Assembly: GCA_030147305.1 (NCBI GenBank)
Contig: JASLAE010000379.1
Location: 1 to 8,213 of the forward strand
DNA from: Cesiribacter sp.
GTDB taxonomy: Bacteria > Bacteroidota > Bacteroidia > Cytophagales > Cyclobacteriaceae
Length of the DNA: 8,213 nucleotides
Reading direction: 5' to 3'
Both the position numbers and the translations under genes were made by a program. A model generated the notes under the pieces. The model did no database searches and was not told the origin of the DNA. It saw only the letters and a program-made list of their open reading frames with translations. How positions within the stretch are numbered: the first letter of the stretch is position 1; every line of letters begins with the position of its first letter. Positions 1 through 5,685 of the stretch are shown here, in pieces.

Positions 1-4
1 CTGC

Positions 5-760
5 ATGAATACCGAAGCCTTAAAAGAACTTCTTTATAAAATAGCCGATGACCAGCTGATTTTGGGTCACCGGAATTCTGAATGGACAGGCGTAGGCCCC
101 TTACTGGAAGAAGATATTGCTTTCTCTTCCATGGCCCAGGATAAAGTTGGGCAGAGCTACCAGCTCTATCAGATCCTGCAACAGCTTGGTGAACAGGAAC
201 CCGATACTGTAGCTTTTATGCGCAATGCAGATCAGTTCCATAACTGCCAGTTTGTAGAACTGCCCGTAGGCGAATATGATTTTAGCCTTATCCGTCATTT
301 TCTGTTCGATCATGCCGAATTTATTCGCTTTGGTATGCTAAGCGAAAGCAGCTATGAACCGCTGGCCCAGCTGGCCCGTAAAATAAGAGGTGAGCTGAAG
401 TATCATGTTATGCATGCCAATACCCTGATCAAACAGTTGGGCACTGCAACAGAAGAAAGCATCAGCCGCCTGCAGCAAAGCCTGGAAATGGCATTGCCCT
501 ATGCGCTAGGTATCTTCGAAGAATCTCCATACAGCGATGTATTGGCAATGCAGGGAATTTTTGCTGGTGAAGTCAATCTGCAGCAAGCCTGGGAAACTCA
601 GGTAATAAAGGTGCTGGCACAGACAGCCCTGAAGGTACCGGATTTTAAAACCATCAGTCCGGTGTATGGTGGCCGCATGGGACAGCATACAGAGCACCTA
701 CAACCACTCCTCGACGAAATGGCTGAAGTTTTTCGCATCGATCCTGGTGCTGAGTGGTAA
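5..760 (+). CDS. paaC: 1,2-phenylacetyl-CoA epoxidase, structural subunit PaaC
   Basis: PaaC is the non-catalytic ferritin-like subunit that pairs with the diiron subunit PaaA in the multicomponent monooxygenase that epoxidises the ring of phenylacetyl-CoA (aerobic phenylacetate degradation, cytoplasm). The 251-residue product matches the usual family length of about 250. Visible family features are the N-terminal segment with ADDQLILGHRNSEWTG (residues about 14-29), EEDIAFSSMAQDKVGQ (about 35-50), and the mid-protein DFSLIRHFLFDHAEF followed by a long helical stretch with ELKYHVMHA. The ATG at base 5 fits the family N-terminus, but only four bases lie upstream, so neither the ribosome binding site nor an extended start can be judged. 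The next gene, paaD, follows after 35 bp on the same strand, so the two are probably co-transcribed; paaA and paaB are expected to the left of the window. Family assignment is by recognition of the protein sequence. Confidence 0.95.
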   Translation: MNTEALKELLYKIADDQLILGHRNSEWTGVGPLLEEDIAFSSMAQDKVGQSYQLYQILQQLGEQEPDTVAFMRNADQFHNCQFVELPVGEYDFSLIRHFLFDHAEFIRFGMLSESSYEPLAQLARKIRGELKYHVMHANTLIKQLGTATEESISRLQQSLEMALPYALGIFEESPYSDVLAMQGIFAGEVNLQQAWETQVIKVLAQTALKVPDFKTISPVYGGRMGQHTEHLQPLLDEMAEVFRIDPGAEW

Positions 761-795
761 TACAGCCGGAGAGAAAGAATTATAAATAATGCACC

Positions 796-1278
796 GTGTT
801 AACTGAAGCAACTGTACGTGAATGGCTGGAGGAGGTAAAAGACCCTGAAATACCGGTATTGTCCCTGAATGATCTTGGGGTCATTACCGGCATTACCGTG
901 GTGAACGACCAGCATGTACAGGTACAGATGACCCCGACCTTTGTAGGTTGTCCCGCACTTGACTACATGAAGATGGAGGTAGAACAAGTGCTGGCCAGGC
1001 GAGGCATTCAACATGCAGAAGTAAAGGTCAGTTTTGAAATACCCTGGAGCTCCGACCGCATTACTGAGCAGGGAAGAGCAGCCCTTAAACAATTTGGCCT
1101 GGCGCCTCCTCCAAAGCAAGGGCTTATTGATGATCTGGATATCCTTGAAAATGTTGTCTGCCCCAATTGCGGGAGCACAGAAACCCACATGAAAAGTCCA
1201 TTTGGCCCTACTTTGTGTAGAGCCATCCATCACTGTTCAAATTGTAAAGAAACATTTGAGCAGTTCAAACCGCTCTGA
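796..1278 (+). CDS. paaD: Phenylacetate degradation protein PaaD (DUF59/MIP18-type Fe-S assembly factor)
   Basis: PaaD is needed for phenylacetyl-CoA epoxidase activity in vivo. It is thought to help mature the iron-sulfur centre of the system, by analogy with SufT and MIP18 proteins; it is not a structural part of the enzyme. The N-terminal half is a DUF59 domain: VKDPEIPVLSLNDLG at about residues 14-28 and TPTFVGCPA at 46-54, where Cys52 is the conserved domain cysteine. The C-terminal tail carries a zinc-ribbon-like set typical of PaaD: CPNC (122-125), SPFGPTLC (Cys141) and CSNC (147-150). Length is 160 residues. The start is taken as GTG at 796, because an in-frame TAA at 787-789 blocks any upstream start. 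An ATG at 789 is in another frame and stops after five codons. The gene lies 35 bp after paaC in the same direction, so one operon is likely. Confidence 0.93.
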   Translation: MLTEATVREWLEEVKDPEIPVLSLNDLGVITGITVVNDQHVQVQMTPTFVGCPALDYMKMEVEQVLARRGIQHAEVKVSFEIPWSSDRITEQGRAALKQFGLAPPPKQGLIDDLDILENVVCPNCGSTETHMKSPFGPTLCRAIHHCSNCKETFEQFKPL

Positions 1279-1358
1279 TTAATTGTACTAATCTTACCTA
1301 CCCGAAAAGTTGCACCCCTGGATAAGCAACTGAAAACAAGCTTACTGCCCCTGCCTGT

Positions 1359-1392
1359 GATGCAATAATCTTGCATCTAGTTTGTTTTTTTA
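1359..1392 (+). terminator. Possible terminator (or operator) after paaD
   Basis: A perfect 7-bp inverted repeat, GATGCAA (1359-1365) and TTGCATC (1371-1377), is separated by 5 bases and followed by a T-rich run (1378-1392). It lies 80 bp after the paaD stop, so it could terminate the paaCD transcript. The stem is AT-rich and therefore weak. It also sits directly against the proposed -33 element of the next gene, so an operator role is an alternative. Confidence 0.4.
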
Positions 1393-1410
1393 ATAGAGGT
1401 GTGTAATTTG
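1381..1410 (+). promoter_or_regulatory. Candidate Bacteroidota-type promoter for the lipoprotein gene
   Basis: TTTG at 1381-1384 is followed, after exactly 19 bases, by TAATTTG at 1404-1410. This approximates the Bacteroidota housekeeping promoter TTTG-N19-TAnnTTTG, with the -7 box one base short. Transcription would begin near 1415, about 20 bases before the ATG at 1437. No Shine-Dalgarno sequence is visible in that leader, as is common in the phylum. Pattern-based only. Confidence 0.4.
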
Positions 1411-1436
1411 TCCCCATTCTATCAAGACATTTTTCT

Positions 1437-2036
1437 ATGCGTAAAGCAGCAAGAGTTTTTGTATTTGTTTTGTTAATGGCTGCAGCTTATACAGCCTGTC
1501 AACGTGCAAGTGATGAAAACCGCAGCGAAGAAGCAGCTCCCGATTCGGTTATGCTGGTTTATAATTCGCTTACTGATAGTGTAAAAGTTGCCTGGCAGGA
1601 CATTTCTACTACAGAAGATGGTAAACTGTCAGACATTAAGCGGCTGTTAGAGGAGATCTCTTATGCCCCCAATCTTAACAAGAACCGCTACGACTCTCTC
1701 TACAACCAACTGCAGCAGGTGTATGCACTACGCTTCGAGGCTGAAACCATGACAAGCAAGCAGATCGATAAATATGACTCTGCAGTGAGTAAGCTGCAGC
1801 GCGAAGTGATTGATTTTGCCCACGCTAATCCAAGTTTTGAGCAATACCCGCTCATGGCAAGACTGACCGATAGTATACAAGCGGCAGATCAGCGTACTCT
1901 TTTCCTGCGTGTGCGCTACGATAACTTTGCCCGCGATTATAACGATTTCCTCAAAGGCAACAAAGGGTCTTTCATCCAGCCCTCTGATACGGCAGCACCG
2001 CTACAGCAGCGACCGCTCTTTCAACTCAGTGAATAA
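1437..2036 (+). CDS. Small helical lipoprotein, possibly distantly LemA-like
   Basis: The 199-residue product begins MRK followed by a hydrophobic stretch (about residues 7-18) and Cys21 in the context AAYTAC. This fits a type II lipoprotein signal, although Tyr at the -3 position is unusual. The residues just after the cysteine are polar and acidic (SDEN), which may favour surface export in Bacteroidota. The mature part is predicted mostly helical. Two stretches recall the LemA family: VKVAWQDI near residue 49, with PNLN (78-81), and near the C-terminus VRYDNFARDYNDFL (159-172), close to the LemA signature of a repeated YN spaced by a helical turn. The match is partial and I infer it rather than see a clear family hit; an unrelated helical lipoprotein remains possible. 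The gene has its own candidate promoter, is 158 bp from paaD, and ends at a bidirectional terminator shared with the convergent peptidase gene. Confidence 0.75.
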   Translation: MRKAARVFVFVLLMAAAYTACQRASDENRSEEAAPDSVMLVYNSLTDSVKVAWQDISTTEDGKLSDIKRLLEEISYAPNLNKNRYDSLYNQLQQVYALRFEAETMTSKQIDKYDSAVSKLQREVIDFAHANPSFEQYPLMARLTDSIQAADQRTLFLRVRYDNFARDYNDFLKGNKGSFIQPSDTAAPLQQRPLFQLSE

Positions 2037-2105
2037 AATTAGCCCTACTGTCGATTGATTTACCCGCCAATTGCTTATTGCCCAGGCACAAATTTTCGGG
2101 CATAA

Positions 2106-2136
2106 AAAATCCGCGCCTTTTACAGCAGCGGATTTT
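2106..2136. terminator. Bidirectional rho-independent terminator between convergent genes
   Basis: A perfect 9-bp inverted repeat, AAAATCCGC (2106-2114) and GCGGATTTT (2128-2136), has a 13-base loop. The stem base gives a T tract on either strand, because an A run (2104-2109) leads in on the left. It lies between the lipoprotein gene (stop at 2036, plus) and the peptidase gene (stop at 2164, minus), so it can end both transcripts. Confidence 0.75.
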
Positions 2137-2163
2137 AACATTGATTAAAACCTGTAGCCTGTA

Positions 2164-3888
2164 CTAGATCTTATTCATTTCATCCCGCACAAATTGCATC
2201 AGTTCTCGGATGTAAGCCAGGCTAAAATCGAAGCGAATACCAGCGGCTGCGTAAACTTCCGGTATAGGCCTGGTATATCCCAACTTTAATGCATTAAGAT
2301 AACCCTGCAGTCCTTTGCGGGGATTTTCCTTGTAGCTCTTCCATACTGCAATTGCCCCTAGCTGGGCAATGCCATATTCAATGTAATAGAAAGGCACTTC
2401 ATACAGATGCAGTTGTTTCTGCCACAAATAAGCTTTGTGTTGTTCAAAGCCGCTCCAGTCAGTAATATCATCTGAAAACTCATCATAAATCGTTAGCCAG
2501 GCTTCTTTCCGCTCGTCTTCACTGTGTTCAGGATGGGTATAGATCCAGTGCTGAAATCTATCGATCGTCGCAACCCATGGCAAAGTATTAATAATCTGCT
2601 CCAGGTGTTCCCGCTTGGCACGGCGCAGCTCCTCTTCATTGGTAAAAAATTCGTCCCAATAATCCATGGTGAGTAATTCCATGCTCATAGAAGCCAGCTC
2701 GGCTACTTCGGAGGGCGTATGCTTAAAATCATTCAGCTCCAGGTCGCGGGTGACAAAAGAATGTACGGCATGGCCACCTTCGTGCAGGAGCGTTATCATG
2801 TCACGCAGGGTAGAGGTCGCATTCATGAATATAAAAGGCACGCCTACTTCTGCCAAAGGATAGTTATAGCCACCCGGCGCTTTGCCTTTGCGGCTGTCCA
2901 AGTCCAGGTGCTCCATTTCACGCATAATTTCCAGGCAACGCCCCAGGAAAGGGTCCAGCCTGTTAAAGACGTTAATGGTCTTTTCCATTAGGTCCTGGCT
3001 ATTGGTAAAGGGTTTCAAAGGAGGTTGCCCAGTGATGTCTACGGCTTTGTCCCAGGGCCTGAGCAGGTTTACACCCAGTGCTTCTTTCCGCTCCCTGCTA
3101 AGCCTGCTCAGGAGCGGCGTTACTGCCATACTAACCGATTCGTGGAAATCCTCACAATCTTCGGGTGTATAATCGAAGCGGCCCAACGCTTTGAACATAT
3201 AATCTCTGTAGTTCTTAAAGCCTGCATTCAGGGCCATCTGGTGCCGCAGTTGCAGCAGCTGATCGAACAGATCATTTAACCTTTTACAGTCGAGCTGACG
3301 GCGCTCGTTTATTTTCTTCCATACCTCTTCCCGCATTTCACGATCGGTACTTTGCAGGTAATCCGCCGCCTGCTGCAGGGTAAGTTCCATTCCCTCCACC
3401 TCTACCGTCATAGCACCGCTTATGGCCCCGAATTCCTGAGCAAGGGTTTGCATATGAGTATTCAGAGGAATATTTTCTTCCCTGTATATTTCATATTCTG
3501 TTTTAAGCGTTCGCGCCAGAATCGGATAACCCTCCTGCTTTATTTTCTGCAAATATTCGCTATCCAGAGCTTTCTGGTTTAGCTTATTTGCCTCAGGGGC
3601 TATGTTTGGCTGTATATGGGTAATAAAGTAGTTGAATTTTTCCCGCCGATCAGCATCTGCAGTATCTATGGTCATGCGAATGTACCGCCAGCCCAAATCT
3701 TCCGATACAACAGATTCAAGTTCACTTCTGTCCTGAAACCATTTGCGCAGATCTTCCTCCGTAGCAATTTCTCGCTTCAACAGATCGTCGTAGTAAGGAT
3801 GAATTGCATCCCAGTCTGTGATGGTAAAATCTTCGGGCAGAAAACTTCTCTCTCTTCTTTTCGGCAGGTTTATCGGTGAATTATTCAT
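2164..3888 (-). CDS. pepF: M3 family oligoendopeptidase (PepF-like zinc metallopeptidase)
   Basis: This is a cytoplasmic zinc peptidase of family M3 (subfamily M3B, oligoendopeptidase F type) that degrades short peptides. The 574-residue length fits the PepF-like group. The zinc-binding motif HEGGH is at residues 369-373 (LLHEGGHAVHSF), with His369 and His373 as ligands and Glu370 as general base. The third ligand is probably Glu394 in SEVAEL. A conserved substrate-side region, VPFYYIEYGIAQLGA (about 498-512), supplies the tyrosines typical of the family. The N-terminal half is the helical domain that closes over the active site. No signal peptide or membrane segment is seen. The ATG at 3886-3888 is followed by a short charged N-terminus, and the stop is TAG. 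The gene is convergent with the lipoprotein gene and lies downstream of paaE on the same strand, but the terminator at 4022-4053 separates it from paaE. The symbol is by family, not proven orthology. Confidence 0.93.
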   Translation of the reverse strand: MNNSPINLPKRRERSFLPEDFTITDWDAIHPYYDDLLKREIATEEDLRKWFQDRSELESVVSEDLGWRYIRMTIDTADADRREKFNYFITHIQPNIAPEANKLNQKALDSEYLQKIKQEGYPILARTLKTEYEIYREENIPLNTHMQTLAQEFGAISGAMTVEVEGMELTLQQAADYLQSTDREMREEVWKKINERRQLDCKRLNDLFDQLLQLRHQMALNAGFKNYRDYMFKALGRFDYTPEDCEDFHESVSMAVTPLLSRLSRERKEALGVNLLRPWDKAVDITGQPPLKPFTNSQDLMEKTINVFNRLDPFLGRCLEIMREMEHLDLDSRKGKAPGGYNYPLAEVGVPFIFMNATSTLRDMITLLHEGGHAVHSFVTRDLELNDFKHTPSEVAELASMSMELLTMDYWDEFFTNEEELRRAKREHLEQIINTLPWVATIDRFQHWIYTHPEHSEDERKEAWLTIYDEFSDDITDWSGFEQHKAYLWQKQLHLYEVPFYYIEYGIAQLGAIAVWKSYKENPRKGLQGYLNALKLGYTRPIPEVYAAAGIRFDFSLAYIRELMQFVRDEMNKI

Positions 3889-3973
3889 ATATAAAAATTT
3901 TCACATGTCTTTAAAAAGTCAGCTATCGTGGGGCAACAGTTCACTAATTACACCCAAAGCCCACAATAGTGCT

Positions 3974-4004
3974 AAAAGATACGAGGCTTTGCAGGCAGAA
4001 TAAA
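3974..4004 (-). promoter_or_regulatory. Weak candidate promoter for the M3 peptidase gene
   Basis: Read on the minus strand, TTTA (4001-4004) is followed after 19 bases by TATCTTTT (3974-3981). Each box differs from the Bacteroidota consensus TTTG-N19-TAnnTTTG at the final base. It lies downstream of the paaE terminator and would give a leader of about 80 bases. The spacing is exact, but the boxes are imperfect and the region is AT-rich, so chance is possible. Confidence 0.25.
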
Positions 4005-4010
4005 AGTTTT

Positions 4011-4053
4011 TAACAAGAAAAAGCCGCGGCAGTAAATGATTCCTGCTGCGGCT
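4011..4053 (-). terminator. Rho-independent terminator of paaE
   Basis: The arms AGCCGCGGCAG (4022-4032) and CTGCTGCGGCT (4043-4053) form an 11-position stem with one non-Watson-Crick position and a 10-base loop. On the minus strand the stem is followed by a T-rich tract (complement of 4011-4021). It begins 24 bp after the paaE stop and separates paaE from the downstream peptidase gene. Confidence 0.85.
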
Positions 4054-4076
4054 AAACATTTCAGCATTAGGCACTT

Positions 4077-5216
4077 CTACCCAATCTCTATGATTACATC
4101 ATCAGTTTTAGGGTGACCAACGCATAGCAGCACATAACCTTCTTCCTTTTCGGAATCGGAAAGGCCCTCGTCTTCATCCATATGTACCTTTCCGCTCAGG
4201 CACCTGCCGCGACAGGCCGTGCATAAACCGCTCTGGCAGGAATAAGGAAGATCAATATCCAGATCGAGCGCAGTTTGCAGAATGGTGTTGTCTGGTTTAA
4301 CAGCAAACTTATGTTCCTCGCCATCCAGAATAACGGTCACCTCACGAGTTTTAACTTCATCTCCGCCCACTGCGGTAGTGGCTGCTGCTGCAGGTTTATC
4401 TGCAGTACCCGCCACAAAGCTTTCTTTGTGCATCCTCTCCTTCGGGATGTTCATTGCCTTTAAGGTTTGATCTACGCAGATCATCAGGCCTTCGGGTCCA
4501 CAGATAAAGTATTCTACCTGCTCTGCTGGCCATTGGGGCAACTGCTGCAATAATGCAGGCAGATTAGCAGGCGTAAGCAAGCCAGACGGGCCTGTCCAGC
4601 CGGCAGGAGGCTGATCCAGTACATAAATAACTTTAAAGCTGCTGCTGTAGGTTTGCTGTAACTTCTCCAGCTCCTGCCGGAAGATAATGCTCTCCACATT
4701 ACGGTTTGCATAAATCAGCGATACCGCACTGTTGGGTTCCATCTTTAGCACAGATTTGGCAATGGACATGAGGGGCGTGATGCCACTGCCACCACCCAAA
4801 AGCACAATATGCCGTTTTTTGGCTGCATCGGGCTCTATGATAAAGTGGCCCATGGGTTCCATTACTTCCAGCACATCTCCTGCTTTTAGCTGGTCGTTCA
4901 GAAAATTTGAAACAACTCCGTCTTCTACCCGCTTTACCGTTACAGCCGGGTATTCATCGGTATAAGGAGATGTGCAGACTGAATACGCTCTGCGCACCTT
5001 TTTGCCCTCTACAGTAGGAATAAGGGTAAAGAACTGGCCGGGCTTATAATTTATTTTCTTGTCTGCAGGATGATCGAAGACGATAGAAATGGCATCGGGA
5101 GTTTCATGAATTACTTCCCGAACCCGCAGATTCAGATAGTGCACGGCAGAAGATGGTTTAACCTCGGGTGCTTTAGGCTGTTCTACTTGTTTCTTTTTAA
5201 AAAATCCAAAGGCCAT
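4077..5216 (-). CDS. paaE: 1,2-phenylacetyl-CoA epoxidase reductase subunit PaaE
   Basis: PaaE passes electrons from NAD(P)H through FAD and a [2Fe-2S] cluster to the diiron centre of PaaA during phenylacetyl-CoA epoxidation. The 379-residue protein shows the expected order. A ferredoxin-NADP reductase FAD domain has RAYS at 76-79 and YKPGQFFTL at about 57-65. The nucleotide domain has GGGSGITP at 141-148 and CGPEG at 239-243. After a low-complexity Ala/Thr linker (about 270-285) comes a plant-type ferredoxin domain with ligands Cys327, Cys332, Cys335 (CQSGLCTAC) and Cys365 (LLCVGHP). The N-terminus has an extra Lys-rich extension of about 25 residues, making it slightly longer than the usual roughly 350-360. 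The gene lies on the opposite strand to paaCD, 2.8 kb away. A general oxidoreductase for another oxygenase is the main alternative, but proximity to paaCD favours PaaE. Confidence 0.88.
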   Translation of the reverse strand: MAFGFFKKKQVEQPKAPEVKPSSAVHYLNLRVREVIHETPDAISIVFDHPADKKINYKPGQFFTLIPTVEGKKVRRAYSVCTSPYTDEYPAVTVKRVEDGVVSNFLNDQLKAGDVLEVMEPMGHFIIEPDAAKKRHIVLLGGGSGITPLMSIAKSVLKMEPNSAVSLIYANRNVESIIFRQELEKLQQTYSSSFKVIYVLDQPPAGWTGPSGLLTPANLPALLQQLPQWPAEQVEYFICGPEGLMICVDQTLKAMNIPKERMHKESFVAGTADKPAAAATTAVGGDEVKTREVTVILDGEEHKFAVKPDNTILQTALDLDIDLPYSCQSGLCTACRGRCLSGKVHMDEDEGLSDSEKEEGYVLLCVGHPKTDDVIIEIG

Positions 5217-5296
5217 TATTCAAATGCTTTTATATATGAATACTTAACGGAAACGACGAAAAAGAGGTGTCTACTTCGGCATTGTCAAATCCTGGA

Positions 5297-5320
5297 GATG
5301 GTGTTAGGTCTGTCACCATC
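5297..5320. repeat. Inverted repeat in the paaE leader, flanked by direct repeats
   Basis: GATGGTG (5297-5303) and CACCATC (5314-5320) form a perfect 7-bp inverted repeat around a 10-base loop. The 7-mer AATCCTG occurs on both sides, at 5288-5294 and 5324-5330. The arrangement could be an operator, an RNA hairpin in the paaE leader, or chance. There is no T tract, so it is unlikely to be a terminator. Confidence 0.5.
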
Positions 5321-5400
5321 AGCAATCCTGCACAGCTCAGCACAGACATCAATTCCTGTTATAAGTAAACCCAAAATGCCAGTGCAAGTTATTTTTTTCA

Positions 5401-5408
5401 CAAAGGTA
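5401..5408 (-). promoter_or_regulatory. Candidate -7 promoter box for paaE
   Basis: On the minus strand the sequence is TACCTTTG, an exact match to the Bacteroidota -7 consensus TAnnTTTG. No good -33 element is found about 19 bases upstream, so it may be a weak or activator-dependent promoter. Transcription would start near 5394, leaving a leader of about 180 bases before the paaE ATG. Confidence 0.4.
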
Positions 5409-5659
5409 CTAAGGAAATTCTTAGGAAGATAATCAAAATCTGTGGCCTACATGGCCGGAGTGGCCGCTGGGATGCCAACAACTCTATCTGTTCAGGTACG
5501 GCATGGCCTTAGATAAAAGGCTTATACTGGATTTATGGGTAAGTGGCAATCGCTGGCACTGTAAGCCGGGATTAAATGGTAAGACCAACTTTTAGCCGAT
5601 AAGAAAATATGAACACCTGCTACTTTACCACAAAGCGTGGTGATATCAGCAAATTCTCT

Positions 5660-5667
5660 TAATTTTA
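5660..5667 (+). promoter_or_regulatory. Weak candidate -7 box for purB
   Basis: TAATTTTA matches TAnnTTTG except at the last base. It lies 18 bp before the purB ATG, which would give a leader of only about 12 bases. The expected -33 position is poor. AAAAGGA (5678-5684) sits one base before the ATG, too close to act as a normal Shine-Dalgarno site. Confidence 0.3.
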
Positions 5668-5685
5668 GCCCTTAACCAAAAGGAC

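Larger units (their letters stand above)
5217..5685. other. 469-bp divergent intergenic region between paaE and purB
   Basis: No protein gene is convincingly present. The paaE side (5217-5408) holds a consensus -7 box on the minus strand, a hairpin flanked by 7-bp direct repeats (5288-5330), and a minus-strand ORF of 39 residues (5349 to 5230) that ends 13 bp before the paaE start. The middle (5444-5465) has three GGCC tetramers at exact 9-bp spacing. A 30-residue plus-strand ORF at 5503-5595 has no recognisable feature. The purB side has a weak -7-like box at 5660. Nothing resembling a tRNA, a known riboswitch or a transposon end was recognised. Confidence 0.6.

Noticed and set aside
799..1233. 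144-residue minus-strand ORF opposite paaD
   Set aside because: It lies fully inside paaD on the other strand, shows no family motif, and paaD is strongly supported.
1309..1330. GTTGC and GCAAC inverted arms after paaD
   Set aside because: Only five base pairs with a 12-base loop; too weak to call a structure.
2719..3279. Several plus-strand ORFs of 65-96 residues
   Set aside because: They are antisense to the M3 peptidase gene and have no independent evidence.
5285..5401. 38-codon minus-strand ORF with GTG start upstream of paaE
   Set aside because: Its start codon overlaps the -7 box, so it would lie upstream of the transcript from that promoter, and it overlaps the other candidate leader ORF.
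5070..5432. 120-residue plus-strand ORF across the paaE 5' end and intergenic region
   Set aside because: It overlaps the start of paaE antisense, has no recognisable domain, and its composition is explained by the reverse complement of paaE.
5503..5595. 30-residue plus-strand ORF in the paaE-purB gap
   Set aside because: It is too short, with no ribosome binding site, family match or coding signature; expected by chance in a 469-bp gap.
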